This document shows, in pieces, positions 21,147-32,349 of a DNA stretch of 64,000 bases (position 1 is the first letter of the stretch; each line of letters begins with the position of its first letter). The stretch is from assembly GCF_964340395.1 (NCBI RefSeq), contig NC_135570.1, positions 15,700,322 to 15,764,321 on the forward strand. Direction: 5' to 3'. The stretch is from Glandiceps talaboti. Taxonomy: Eukaryota; Hemichordata; Enteropneusta; Spengelidae. The notes beneath the pieces are model-generated. The model was not told where the DNA came from. It worked only from the letters and a program-made list of their open reading frames with translations, and ran no database searches. A program made the translations under genes and the position numbers.

Positions 21147-24100
21147 AAATCCTGTCTAAGAATAGATACCAGGTGTTAATATTGTAAGAAATGGTTAAAA
21201 TGCCCCAAGTTGGACATGTAGACTTGCGTGCCAATGAGAGCTAAAATCCTGATCATAGCCATGTGAATCAAGGTTTGCAAAGTATATGTTTGGAATAGAA
21301 AGGTTTTACCGTATGCCATCTAGAAGTTTGAAATGTTGGGGGAAATAGTTTGTCTTAAGTATGTACAAATACCTACCAGTATGTGAAGTCTGATGATCTT
21401 ATGCATTGATAAATAGATACACAAAATTCTGTGATTACATAATTTTAGGCAAATTCTGCCATCAGCTGTGTTCACAATTGTTCTGTGATAGAAGCATCTG
21501 ACTGGACTGGAATAATATGAGAAGAGAACTTTGAATCAAATCTGAATTTCACAATTTAAATTGTTCATTTAGCATTCATGTAAGAATAAATTATACCATG
21601 CAAGAACCAAACTGAACAAAAAATATGGAATATATACTTTGGTCATTCTATGTCATGACAACAAGTGTCTGTGTCATTGGTTCTGTTGTGTTCAAAATTG
21701 CCCTTACTTTCCCCAATCTTACTGGCAATGGTACATTGTATAATCATATTATTCCCAACTTTTTTCTTCATTCAGCCGTAAACTATTCGTGGCCTCTAAG
21801 GGTTGTCACTCCTCAAGTGACTCATCATGACAAGGGCCCCTTAGGTTACTCATATTTTCCTTGGCTGAACGAAGAAAATATTTGGGAATTATATATAAGT
21901 ACAAATGAAACTGGTGTTTCTGTCAGCAAGAAACCCATAATAAGAGTTTTTCTATGTTTATGGTGGTAGGACCAGTGGAACGTTGAAGTGAATGATGACC
22001 AAGGCTTTGTACCAGCAGGCAATGTCAAGAAGATAGATTTGTGCTAAAAAGTAAAAGCCAGATGAGGGAAAGGAGACGGTTAGTGTTAATAACCTTTGTA
22101 TGTCCCTGGGATAATGTTTGGATGGCGAGGGTAGATGGGCCGGGCTCAATATACATGTTTGTTGGTTCACTACCATTTCAGTGAACATGCCTCGACTAAC
22201 TTTATTCAAACTTGGCAGACACCCACTTTGGAGTGTATAGGGTTGATGAATGTACTATATATGTAAGTTAAGTTCTTCATACAATTTATTATTTGTAATT
22301 CATATGTAGCAGATGATACCACTCTCGGCAGACAGGAAAATGAAAATACTAAAAGTCTTTATATCATCTATTTTGGCACAAGCACAGAAGGAGTCAAAGA
22401 AGCTGCTCATAAAATTAACGGATTATTACTTAAAACTACACATCTCTGAAGTGGAGAGATGGGGAGGGGGTGTACTGTTTAATTTTAATTACACATAACA
22501 ATATGTCTAGCTGGGAAAGGGGGAGGGGCTACAAGATTCTTAGGTTCATTGGGGGGTGAAATTTTTTGAGAACGTGAAGGGAACGGCAAAAAACAGATTA
22601 AATAATTAGCCCTGTAAAGAAGTGGTAGTAATAACTTGCTTGTGTAGTTTACCAGATCTACCTCAGAGTTAGCGCTGGGATTTTAAAACTAATAGCCACG
22701 ATCTTCATTTGTGGTGAAAAATACACATTTTTTTTTTAGCCACAGAGGCATCTTATTAGCCACACAGTCTACATTTGTTATGTGAATAGAAACAAGATTG
22801 GCATGTGCTTATTGTTAGCAAATGTTTGGTTATTGCTTTCAAGTTGTGGAACACAACATGCAGTCACAGTTCTGACTTGTAATTATCAGCTAAATCTCTT
22901 AGTGCAGTGTAACCTGTAAAATTTGGATATGGCCCAACGTATGGAAAACATATTGTATGGAATACAATGAATAAAGAAATATACAAGCTATACATGAAGA
23001 CAAGGAAAGCAAGGATATTGTGACCACATTCATGAAAAATAATACAAAATAACACAAAGTAATGAAATGGCAATGAAATTCCAAGAGATGATACATCAAA
23101 TAGCAAACATATGTTCCATAAAAAGGAAATCAAAGAAGAAGACACAACATAGGAAAATGAATTACACACGTCAGATAGACAGTGCAACCTGAAGAAAAAA
23201 GAACTAAAAACAATTGCAAATATGTTACCCAACAGATGGTACACTCAGAATAATGTATTACACCAAGAAACAAGTCATTGAGAATGACATAGTCCCCGCT
23301 ATGATTGTTTTTTACGGAATTATCACTACTCTGATCACGCAACAACACTTGTGAACCTAAATCAAACAGACTTAGATATGTTGTGTCTGCTTGTTGGACA
23401 TGGAACATGCCTACAACAATAAAGAATGGGTCGGGTATGGGGGATCGTATCACGATGAAAATGGATATGCACATGTATGTCATAGAACACTGTCCTAATA
23501 CCAACTTTGAATGAGATCTGTTCAAGCATGTCCGAGTTATGGCTTTGGACATAGAAAAATCGCAAACAAAGTGGCTGCCAGGCGGCCATATTGGATCGTA
23601 TCACAACAACAATGAATATGCACATGTATGTCATAGAACACTGTCCTATAACCAACTTTGAATAAGATCTGTTCAAGCATGTCTGAGTTATGGCTTTAGA
23701 CAGGGAAAATTTGCAAACAAAATGGCTGCTAGGCGGCCATATTGGATCGTATCATGAAACAAATTGACGTGCACATGTATGCCATTGTATGTTGCCCCTG
23801 TACCAAGTTTGAAAAAAAATCAGTCCAGGCATCTCCAAGAAATGGCTGCGGATGGACGGACACATGGACGCACAGACAGACGAAACCCAATCCATAATTA
23901 ATTATCAAATCTTCATACGGAATCACCCACTCTGATGAGATTCTTGGCCTCTGTAATAATAATTAACAAGTCTACATTGCAGATACAGTATAGACCCCTA
24001 ATGAAGACACTTTGGGCTATATCAAAATTATGTCACTCAGCAAATATAAGTTGTGGTGGGGGTGTCTTTGAAGTCTAAGTTGTACAAAGATCAAAGGTCT

Positions 24101-24674
24101 GATGCAACTAATATTCTTATTTCAATCTTTCATCTCACATCTTATGAATAAAGATTGGAATAACAAGTATTTGTTGTGTCAGATCTTGTCTTGGTGACGT
24201 AATTACCAGGGGAGAGCAGTGGAGAGATGGAAGAGATAATGCACAATGAACAAAAAACGAGACCAGACTTACCAGGGGAGGGCAGTGGAGAGCTGGAAGA
24301 GATAATGCAGAATGAACAGCATTATAAAGGCAGGACGATGTATCAGAGGATACGTCACATCACTTTTTATTTTGCGTAGGTCAGTATGATATTGCTACTC
24401 TGGTTATTATTTTATAGGTAGTAAAATAGCTATTAATAACTATTCAAATGATTAACAACTATTCTAGTTCAATGTTGATGTCGATACTTTCCCTTTTTTT
24501 GAATTCAAAATCGTCTTCTGGCATTGCCACTACAGTCAATGTATGGGTTTCCATGACATTGTAGTTTTCATATATGCTAAATATCCAATGTTTACATATG
24601 ATGTATATCAAAATATTATGTATACTAATACTAAGTTTTGCCCTCAACAGTCTCATCTGAAAAGGGTAGGTTGA
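21147..24674. other. Non-coding region with dispersed repeats
   Basis: No supported gene. Contents: about 21625-21720 resembles 56620-56700 (old dispersed repeat); 23268-23420 resembles 32785-32960; a three-unit tandem of 151 bp starts at 23442, 23593 and 23744 and contains the word GGCGGCCATATTGGAT; a 60-bp direct repeat (TTACCAGGGGAG) lies at about 24203-24320. Small open frames here have no recognisable domain. Confidence 0.55.
23442..23885. repeat. Three-copy 151-bp tandem repeat
   Basis: Copies start at GGATCGTATCA (23442, 23593, 23744). Each contains GATCTGTTCAAGCATGTC and ATGGCTTTG-type words, and the boundary word GGCGGCCATATT. A partial copy occurs near 33060. Confidence 0.75.
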
Positions 24675-25707
24675 TGCATGAGGGCATCCAAACACGGTTT
24701 GCCTTTAATACAGACCATACAACCATTAGATGAAATAGATTTATTATTGATATGATACACTGTTATGACTTTGACCTTTCTTTCTATCCTTTCATTCTCA
24801 GGAAGTACTTGTATGCCGTGAGCATGGAACCTGGCTTATATATTTTTATATTAAAGAACTCCATTCTCAGGACAAATTACTGGTTTGCCAAGAATTTGAC
24901 AATGATCCATTACTAAAAATTTTAGAGCCAAGGTATTCAGTGTTCAGGCCTTTCAGTCTAAACAGCAAGTCTTGGAACGTGAACTTTCTGCCCTTGGTGA
25001 CAAAGTGCATCAACTAGATGACAGAGATGGATGTTTTATTCAATCCCACCGAGAGTCAGATGGTGCTTTCTCTAATCTCAAAGTCTGTCGACTTCTACAT
25101 TGGATGGCATCATGATGTATGAATCAACACTGTCTGACAGAACAAACAACACACATGTCCTTAGACTTTACAACTATAATCTATTTATAGACACTCAGTT
25201 TCAGTGATGATACTACCAATATGAGGCTGTCCCAAATCAGCTGTTGATTTCAATTAACAGGAAGTGGCGACAGGTGAATTTACTTTGAAAGCTTTCAGGG
25301 TAAAATGTGACCAGAAATCATGCCAACATGATGACTGCATGCCAGGCCTGCATGTAAGTGTTACTGAAAGGTAACATATACCTACTGAATTTATGATACC
25401 ATTGCCTACAGAGTTCAACCAACATCACAGTGACTGAGCATCTCATAGATATAGCATTGTCTACATATTCAGTGTAACTCATTCTGTCTGGCCATACACA
25501 TTCCAAACGTTCATGACAACTGACATAAGCCACCACTCTCTGTTACACACCAATATTTTCAAGTCTCTTAATAACTGCAAACATGACATGGTTGAATTAA
25601 TTGGTAGCAAGCATATTACAAGTCAGTACCCTGGCTAGCTAGAATTTACCAGGGCGGACATAACGTTGGCTTCATATCACCTCTTGAGATATATGCCACC
25701 ATTACAT
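24675..25707. repeat. Block B, copy II
   Basis: Near-identical copy of 8866-9895, including the acceptor (TTCATTCTCAG, 24791-24801) and the open frame from 24802. It is preceded by unrelated sequence, showing that block B is a discrete unit. Confidence 0.8.
24802..25115 (+). CDS. Candidate exon in block B (copy II)
   Basis: The frame that begins EVLVCREHG stays open to TAG at 25015-25017. A second frame carries SKQQVLERELSALGDK and runs to TGA at 25113-25115. The presence of two long frames suggests a frameshift in one copy. Not recognised. Confidence 0.35.
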
Positions 25708-25712
25708 TTCTA

Positions 25713-25716
<4 letters not shown>

Positions 25717-25784
<68 letters not shown>
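25717..25784. repeat. (TA)n microsatellite, about 68 bp
   Basis: TA dinucleotide run at the end of block B copy II, matching the position of the TA tract after copy I. Confidence 0.97.
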
Positions 25785-25786
<2 letters not shown>

Positions 25787-26119
25787 GAATGGGAATGACG
25801 AAACAAATGTACAGAAATACCTGTAAGTAAAGCAATTTTGTAAAGATGTAATTTTAGAACTAAAAATAACACTTCCAAAAGAGGACAATATAGTTTCTAA
25901 TGCGACTTGAAGTTTTGTAAATGTTGAAGGGCTCACTTTCTACACCAGATATACAAGCAAGAAATTTTCACTGAGTATGTATGGATTACGAAACGCTGGA
26001 TGGTTGTGAAATTGTGCCGGTGCTTTGAAACTCGGACCATTATGGTCTGATGTTGAAGGAACACCACTGCTCTCGCTCTAATACATAAACAAATCGTTTT
26101 TTGTCTGTAATAGTTTCAG

Positions 26120-26181
26120 ATGAGTACAGGAAAGTAGTCCGTGAAGCTGCCAACGATTCAATGGAGAGTGCATTACATGAG
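26120..26181 (+). CDS. DDE transposase-like gene, exon a
   Basis: Acceptor TTTCAG, donor GAG|GTAATT. Encodes EYRKVVREAANDSMESALHE. Ends in phase 0. Confidence 0.5.
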
Positions 26182-26378
26182 GTAATTTTATTTCATTTCT
26201 GCGTTTTCTTTCGTGTGCTTGTATGTTACACAGGAAGTTATTTTGTAACATAAATCTTAGATCAATCATTGGATGGACTTTGAGCGCATGTGTGTCTACA
26301 TGGGTAGTTTTTGGAGACAAAGCAAAAGAGATGACACCGTCAACGATGTCAATATTTCTCATACTTGTTATGTTTCAG

Positions 26379-26492
26379 GAAATTGCTTCCGACGACAGAC
26401 GGCAGGAGCCGAGTATTGACATTATGTCCGATGCACGACATGGTACGCGAAAAAATTCCCGCAACACTGACATAATCATACTCGGTGACAAA
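26379..26492 (+). CDS. DDE transposase-like gene, exon b (first catalytic Asp)
   Basis: Acceptor ATGTTTCAG. Encodes EIASDDRRQEPS, then IDIMSDARHGTRKN with the first catalytic Asp, ending LGDK. The likely donor is AAA|GTAGTG at 26493. An earlier GGTACG could also serve but would remove conserved residues. Confidence 0.5.
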
Positions 26493-26665
26493 GTAGTGTT
26501 ATTTATAGTGTATAAGCATGATAAGAGATTATATATAATTATATATATATATATATATATATAGGAAGCCAGTGGTAAGATTTGTCCGTAGTACAGTGCT
26601 CGATACGTCTGCACGCAGAGCGGAGTATATGTTGAGGGTAGAAGAAAATCAAGTCGGGTTTTTCG

Positions 26666-26708
26666 TCTCGACAAGCCTGTTTCGTGAGTAAATCACTCGT
26701 CAGGAGAT
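26666..26708 (-). ncRNA. Type I hammerhead ribozyme, minus strand
   Basis: Minus strand, 5' to 3': stem I strand UCUC, core box CUGACGA, stem II GUGA/UCAC with loop UUUAC, GAA box, stem III ACA/UGU with loop GGCU, cleavage triplet GUC, then GAGA closing stem I. All invariant core bases of a hammerhead are present and both closing pairs (A15.1-U16.1, G10.1-C11.1) are kept. Cleavage is predicted 3' of the C in GUC (26670/26671 border). Short stem III with an open stem I is the type I form described in Penelope-like elements and animal retrozymes. Confidence 0.75.
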
Positions 26709-26716
26709 ACATCAAC

Positions 26717-26759
26717 ATCTCCTGACGAGTGATTTACTCACGAAACAGGCTTGTAGAGA
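26717..26759 (+). ncRNA. Type I hammerhead ribozyme, plus strand
   Basis: The right arm encodes the same fold on the plus strand: CUGACGA (26722-26728), stem II GUGA/UCAC, GAA, stem III ACA/UGU and cleavage triplet GUA followed by GAGA. The only core difference from the minus copy is A for C at position 17, which hammerheads tolerate with slower cleavage. Confidence 0.65.
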
Positions 26760-26790
26760 CGAAAAACCCGACTTGATTTTCTTCTACCAT

Positions 26791-26821
<31 letters not shown>

Positions 26822-26909
26822 ACTCGGTGAGTATCAATCTGCTAAGACAGTGCTCTATACCGCAGTGGCAGAGCGTAATAGTTTTGGTAGTACTGGAACT
26901 CTTTCTTGG

Positions 26910-26950
26910 GTGTAACTCGGAGTTTCACGCATATTGCGATCATCAGACAC
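26910..26950 (-). ncRNA. Degenerate hammerhead-like motif
   Basis: Minus strand: GUGU, CUGAUGA, U-CGCA-AUA-UGCG-U, GAA, ACU-CCG-AGU, U, then ACAC closing stem I. The boxes and three stems are present, but stem II opens with a U/U mismatch in place of the conserved G10.1-C11.1 pair. The plus-strand counterpart has lost the CUGANGA box (CGATGA). It is probably inactive or decaying. Confidence 0.4.
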
Positions 26951-27177
26951 TCGATGATCGCAATATGCGTGAAACTCCGAGTTACACCCAAGAAAGAGTT
27001 CCAGTACTACCAAAACTATATATATATATATATACTATAGCAAAGCCGAGAAGTGCTGATACTATTACATTAGTACCATCTCAATTTCTCCCATGCGCCT
27101 GAGATGTCAATGTAAATCACGTCACCATTTACTGATATAAACCATTTACTAAAGTGTTGCTTTCATTTTCCCCAAGT

Positions 27178-27286
27178 ACGCACAAGTGTATTACCAAAGA
27201 ACATGTCACAGCAGAAGATGATCGATGTTCTCAAAGGCATGAGATGAATGGTGTCAGGAGGTTTTATGGATGGGCAGACGTCAAGG
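27178..27286 (+). CDS. DDE transposase-like gene, exon c
   Basis: Encodes THKCITKEHVTAEDDRCSQR, then a stretch ending RRFYGWADVKG. Donor AAGG|GTAAGT. The acceptor is unclear: CCCCAAG|T leaves one extra base, while CACAAG|TGT at 27186 keeps phase but loses THK. Confidence 0.5.
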
Positions 27287-27386
27287 GTAAGTATGTACAT
27301 GTGGCAGGTCTTCAGTGGTAACTCATCATATTCTTGTTTGTTGTAGAAAATGAGGCAATAATAATGTATTCATGTTCTATCCACAG

Positions 27387-27488
27387 GAATTCCAGTGAAA
27401 GTCCACGCTCATGACAACAACGCGTCTGTCAATAAATATCTGAGAGAAGAGAGACCCGACACTATAAGTAGTAATGATACCTGGCATG
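27387..27488 (+). CDS. DDE transposase-like gene, exon d (second catalytic Asp)
   Basis: Acceptor TATCCACAG, donor CATG|GTAAGC. Joins exon c in phase 1. Carries VKVHAHDNNASVNKYLREER with the second Asp, and NDTWH. Confidence 0.6.
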
Positions 27489-27691
27489 GTAAGCATCATA
27501 ATCAAATACATATCAAATAATGTCTTATCATACCAGTATAGTGTCAATTTATTTCCGTGTTCAAAATAAAACCAAACGTTTTTTGAGCATCAAAGTAGAT
27601 ATACGTCGACTGTCAATAAAACTAGTGTGTTTTTTTCCGATGCTCACTTGGAACTAATATGGGTTTTGTATTTACGTTTGTACCCTTGCAG

Positions 27692-27784
27692 TCACAAAGC
27701 AAATCGGCAAGTCACTCAAAAAAATAACGATGGGATCAAATCGGAGCAAGGGCAAGACATGGCACCCTGAACTATCGGATAAAG
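27692..27784 (+). CDS. DDE transposase-like gene, exon e
   Basis: Acceptor CCCTTGCAG, donor AAAG|GTGGGT. Encodes TKQIGKSLKKITMG and GKTWHPELSDK. Confidence 0.6.
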
Positions 27785-28158
27785 GTGGGTGAAAAGTTAT
27801 ACCACGTGGCAAGCAGAAACATGCCGAAATGGCCGAGATCCACTCCAATTACTTTAAAATGCATATCATGTATTAAAATCGGGAATAAAAATATTAAAAA
27901 ATTGAATAGCCTTGAGTCGTTCGGCTTCTCTAAATGCGTTCCAAAGTTGGTATTTTTTGTCTTTTTAATCACGGTCCTCTCTGGTCTTCATCATATAGTG
28001 CTGTCTCATGATTTTTTTTATGTGTTTATCAATCAAAACGAGTTTTTCATTTAGACGTTATTAAATTGATTACGTAAAGATGTTCAAATAATGTATTTTA
28101 ATGTATTTATTTATTTTCACTTTAATAATATCCATTTTATTTTATTTTGATTTAAAAG

Positions 28159-28301
28159 GTGCAAATGTAAAAACTCATTGCTACTGGGCCATGAAGAGAG
28201 CGAGGAAATATATCAAAGATAATGGTGGTACGCCCCAATCCCGAGCAGAGGTGGCGACATTGCTTCGCACAAATCTAGATAATATTGTCGCACATTACCA
28301 G
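28159..28301 (+). CDS. DDE transposase-like gene, exon f
   Basis: Acceptor TTTAAAAG, donor CAG|GTAATG. Encodes ANVKTHCYWAMKRARKYIK through NLDNIVAHYQ, a helical insertion between the second Asp and the Glu. Confidence 0.6.
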
Positions 28302-28505
28302 GTAATGCATAATCTTTATGTTCAAATATTATTTTCGATGGATAAATTGGAGTTAAAGATACTGGTATATTCTTAATATTTCATAAAATGCATCCGATTC
28401 TTGTCGTAACGCTTTGCATAATACATCTGATTTATTTTAATTTGTTCTCTTGTATCCAACATGTTCTCCACCCTGACTTGACACCAATGAATCCACTCTT
28501 TTCAG

Positions 28506-28661
28506 GACAATCATATGAACTGTGACCCTTCTTCAAGATGTCGTAACCAACCTAACTATGAGCCATCGTTCCGACCTCTCCGAAGCCCCTTTGCCATTGA
28601 TCTTCTCACGAAGACGATCCGACAGACAAATATATACAAACGCCCAGAAAGCTATGTTGAC
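28506..28661 (+). CDS. DDE transposase-like gene, exon g
   Basis: Acceptor CTCTTTTCAG, donor GAC|GTAAGT. Encodes DNHMNCDPSSRCRNQPNYEP through YKRPESYVD. Paired Cys residues suggest a metal-binding turn. Confidence 0.6.
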
Positions 28662-28781
28662 GTAAGTTATAGTTTTACGTGTTGTTTGGGCAATGAATTG
28701 CAATTCTCATTTGACAAACTTTTATTGCAACTACTAAAGACATGTGACTACAGTAACAGTACTTCATATATTTGATTGCAG

Positions 28782-28901
28782 TGTAAAGATACTCACTATG
28801 TCGAAAGTTTCAACAATGTGGCGTTACTCTACCATGACAAGAGGGTGACTTTCAAGAAAGAAGCGTACCAATTCCGTAGCGATCTCACCTGTCTAGACTG
28901 G
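28782..28901 (+). CDS. DDE transposase-like gene, exon h (catalytic Glu)
   Basis: Acceptor TTTGATTGCAG, donor TGG|GTAATT. Encodes CKDTHYVESFNNVALLYHDK with the catalytic Glu, then QFRSDLTCLDW. Confidence 0.65.
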
Positions 28902-29305
28902 GTAATTCATCAGTTGTTGCTTGTTTTTTTGTTAGTATGTCTGTGTAGCAAATACTGATTTCAAAGTCAAGGATTTCTTGATAACACTCTGATGTCTATT
29001 ATAAAGTGCAATGAAGCACTGGCAAATACATACAGGCATCGAGACAGTTATGTTTGTAACCGGTATAAGTTACGGTGCGTCATTTGGGACTATATGCACT
29101 GATATCCATGCAATAACTACGAACTGCAGAAATTACAAGTAGTTCAACTCTTTCTGTTTGAGTCTTCTTTCTTTTTATCATTCATTGTTATTATACAAAT
29201 GTGTTCGTTACATTACTATTAGTGTAACAAATATAATGACGGAAGTTGGAATAATGCCTGAAATATTAAATAATCATGCATGTATTGTTATTTTTCACTC
29301 TCCAG

Positions 29306-29448
29306 AACGAAAACGTACTTCCGAGACAAGTGGACGATTGAATGGCAGATCCCATAGAGGCAGGAGAACAAGAAAGAACCGAAAACCAAAAACATACAAT
29401 TGGCGAGAGGGCATTTGGAAGTGGACGGTGCGCCATATTTTCCAGTGA
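29306..29448 (+). pseudogene. DDE transposase-like gene, exon i, frameshifted
   Basis: Acceptor CACTCTCCAG. The expected frame reads NENV and then hits TGA. The basic tail expected from relatives (RRTRKNRKPKTYNWREGIWK) is one frame away and ends at TGA 29446-29448. A single indel after AACGAAAACGT explains this. Confidence 0.5.
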
Positions 29449-32340
29449 GATATCCACGCAACCAAAACCATCGCTCCCTCCATGGGAGTGAGTGTGCCAG
29501 ACACACACACAAGCCATAGACACAAACGTGGTGTACGTAGGGTCTATGCACAAACCAAACGGCCCTTTTCAGGGCCACACATCCTCCAAAAAGAGAACTA
29601 CCATAGCCGTCTGGTGAAAATAAAGTGAAATGGTCAATTTGAGCGAGTGAGTGAGTGAATGAGCATGAGATAAAGTACTTTTCTATATACATGTAAAAGC
29701 TACATTGACCGAACCCCCATCAACTCCCGGTAGGGGTACCTTCTATATTTGCTGTACTATGCCGCACTGAAGGGTCGATTTTAGTGAAAATGTCCCTAGC
29801 CAAGGGTCTGATATTTTTAGATTGTTCAAAATTCTCCCAAGTTGGTTTAATTTACCAAACTTCCTCTAGCCAAAAGTGCATTTTTGAGATTGGAGTGCCC
29901 ATGCCAAGTGAATGTCCAGCGACACACACACCCCTGTATTTTGTTTATAAGTGCCCCCCCCCCCTCCAGACATCTTCTCTTTGTCTTCCCGGGGTCGATG
30001 ACCTTCACGTAGTCGGGTACCGGGTTGATCTATAGCTCAAGTGTTTTCTTAGCAAGCGATCTTTTTTATAAACACATATGACATTATTGCCCATATTTTA
30101 GCAGATTTCTCTTGTAATACTTTTTGGTGGAATCGAAACCCTTCTTTTACCTCATGTGTAAACCCGGAAATAATGACATCCTATTTTACGTGGTTTTGGC
30201 ATTTGCATTGAAGGCTGAAAATCGGTACACCCTGTTACACATACCGAGCGTGCCAAATCACACAATAAATTCAAACTCCCCCGAAATAATAACGAACCTG
30301 TAAATCTTTTTTTTTAAAGAAGTAAATTTTGGGGTTTTTTCCGCCCATTATCTGCGTATTATTTTGAATTGATTACATGTAACAAAGCATTCTTTTTCAC
30401 CATGTCGTTGGAAGTGGCAGTATGTCGATCATCTCAATCTAAACTGAGCATGACGTCAACCCGACTTTCCGTGTTATGATACACACAGTACATGCTGCAT
30501 CAACAGAAAATAATGTAACGCGTCTGGACAAAAATATACAAGGAAAGAAGGCAGAATACTATTCAAAATAGTGCCGAAACAGATTTTTTGGATCATGAGT
30601 TTCAATTGCAAAAGTCGTGTAGCTGTAAGTGCAATTATCTTCGGCTCCACCCTGCCACGTACGTACATCCCCGGCGTACAGCACACCCCGTTATATTCAT
30701 ACGCTGTCATCCAAGCTCCATATTTTGATTCACTGTACAGTGGTAAAGTTATAAAATTGGCCCGTTCAACCCTTTCGGGACATTGCAATGAACGATAAAC
30801 AAAACAGCGATTTATTTCAGACAGTTCCTTTGCCATCGCTAGTGCATTGTTGTGTGATACGTCAACACAGCTGTCTCCCCGGTACATTTGTATTCCGATC
30901 TTTGAACAAACATACAAAAGGTTCTTTTTCGTGAAATTCATTCTTTTATTTATAAAACTATATGTGTTACATAATTATGACACATTACAATGAAACAAAA
31001 TTACCACCTCTGTCAAGTCAAAAGTGTTATATGCAGTAGACAACTGCCATCCATTGTCTATGGTATAATACGCACACTGCACAGTCGCTGTATACTGTGT
31101 CGGTCGAACTTTCAAGCTCAATGTGTATATGGCCGTTTCGTTGCGAGCCTGTACATAATACAGTTCGAGTATCACAACGACTAGCAACGCAGTGAAATGA
31201 TTCCGATGTCCGTTGTTACTATAAATGATTTTGGTTCAGGCAGAAACAGTGTCTGTCATAACAGGATTAGTAAATGTTTGATCGTTGTCATTGATATGTG
31301 GACACGGTGACGTGAGTGTTAATCCGCTCAGATAAGACGCTGTGTACTGGGTGGAGTAGTCCCTAATGCGGTGACCCAGGATTGAAATACAGGCCTTTAA
31401 ACACAACAATACAAGGACAACAACAATTATGTCACAGACTTCAAGATCATAATCAATTTTGCACATCAAACCAAACTATCTCATATATGTCTGACAATTA
31501 AAACAACAAAGTACTAATAACATTTACACTGTCCATAAAACCACACATGGTACACTTTTAGTACCACACTTGTGTGCGAAATTTTCCCCTTACAAGCTGT
31601 GTCGCAATCACTGTGCAGGACAAAATGAACCAGCTTGTGATGACTAGGAATTACTTTGTCCATTGGGTATCAATAGTATAAAGATGGCAAAACCTTAATG
31701 TTAGGGGATGGACTGAATGAAATCATCAGATGAGATGCCTGGTGTGGTTAATAACACATACAGCCAATAGAATTTTTTCTTTTGTGTGTGTGTGTGTGGT
31801 GGGGGGGGGGGGGTATATGTGATTATATGAACGCTTTTCTTGATAAGTATATACACTCACATACAATTAGGAATCTGTATTTGGCTATAGCGATGTAGAT
31901 GCTGTTTTTCTTTCTGGAAATATCAATGCAAGAATTGGTAATTTTAATTACTGTCACACATTGATTCTGCTCTGACTCTGAACGAACTGAGGATTTAAAA
32001 TTGATCTTATTTCTGTATCACAATAAATGGTGGTTGCTTACCAGTAGTTCTTGTGCTGTTTTCATCTTTCGTCAGCAATTTAATATTTGTATGTTTGTGT
32101 GTATCATTGTATGGGTGCGCACACACACATCATACCTATAGTACTACTGAACCTTCTCAGTCCAGCTGTGCTAATAACACCAGACAGCACTCTTTTATAG
32201 TCTGCGTTCTTGAATCTTAAAAATTTCTTAGGGCACAAAGGGGAAACATGTCCCCCCCCCCCCCACCTACCAAACCAACATAAATATCGTATAACTGCAA
32301 ATGGGCACGTCATTTTGAAAAGAGAAGCACAAACCGAGCA
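29449..32340. other. Long non-coding stretch
   Basis: No supported gene. It contains a poly-C run near 29946, a G/T tract and poly-G at 31784-31813, and a C run near 32252. A 155-codon minus-strand open frame (30941 to 30474, starting MNFTKKNLLYVCSK) has no recognised domain and may be chance. Nothing else stands out. Confidence 0.5.
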
Positions 32341-32349
32341 ATTGGGTGA

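Larger units (their letters stand above)
26528..27035. mobile_element. Two foldback elements bordered by (TA)n inside the transposase intron
   Basis: Short TA tracts (about 26536-26563, 26796-26820 and 27017-27033) border two long perfect or near-perfect inverted repeats. The first has 81-bp arms, 26628-26708 and 26717-26797. The second has 66-bp arms, 26879-26944 and 26953-27018. They sit between exons b and c. Hammerhead motifs (below) and the TA borders suggest Penelope-type or retrozyme-like non-autonomous elements. Confidence 0.6.
26120..29448 (+). pseudogene. Multi-exon DDE-type transposase-like gene with one terminal frameshift
   Basis: Nine exons with GT-AG borders and matching phases (listed separately) give a protein of about 330 residues. 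An RNase-H-fold transposase triad can be read: D in MSDARHGTRKN, D in VKVHAHDNNASVNKYL, and E in HYVESFNNVALLYHDKR, with NDTWH and GKTWHPELSDK between. Related proteins are widespread and usually annotated as uncharacterised in marine invertebrates; I cannot place it in a named transposase superfamily. In the last exon the conserved DWNENV is followed by a frame change (stop at 29338-29340, while the basic tail RTRKNRKPKTYNWREGIWKW is in another frame), so the copy is probably broken or the assembly has an indel. The N-terminus upstream of 26120 is not resolved. Confidence 0.6.

Noticed and set aside
22864-23676. Minus-strand frames of 100-140 codons
   Set aside because: They cross the 151-bp tandem repeat and dispersed repeats; composition is hydrophobic and AT-driven, with no domain or splice support.
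29158-29448. Independent 96-codon gene
   Set aside because: Its second half is the frameshifted terminal exon of the DDE transposase-like gene; the first half is intron.
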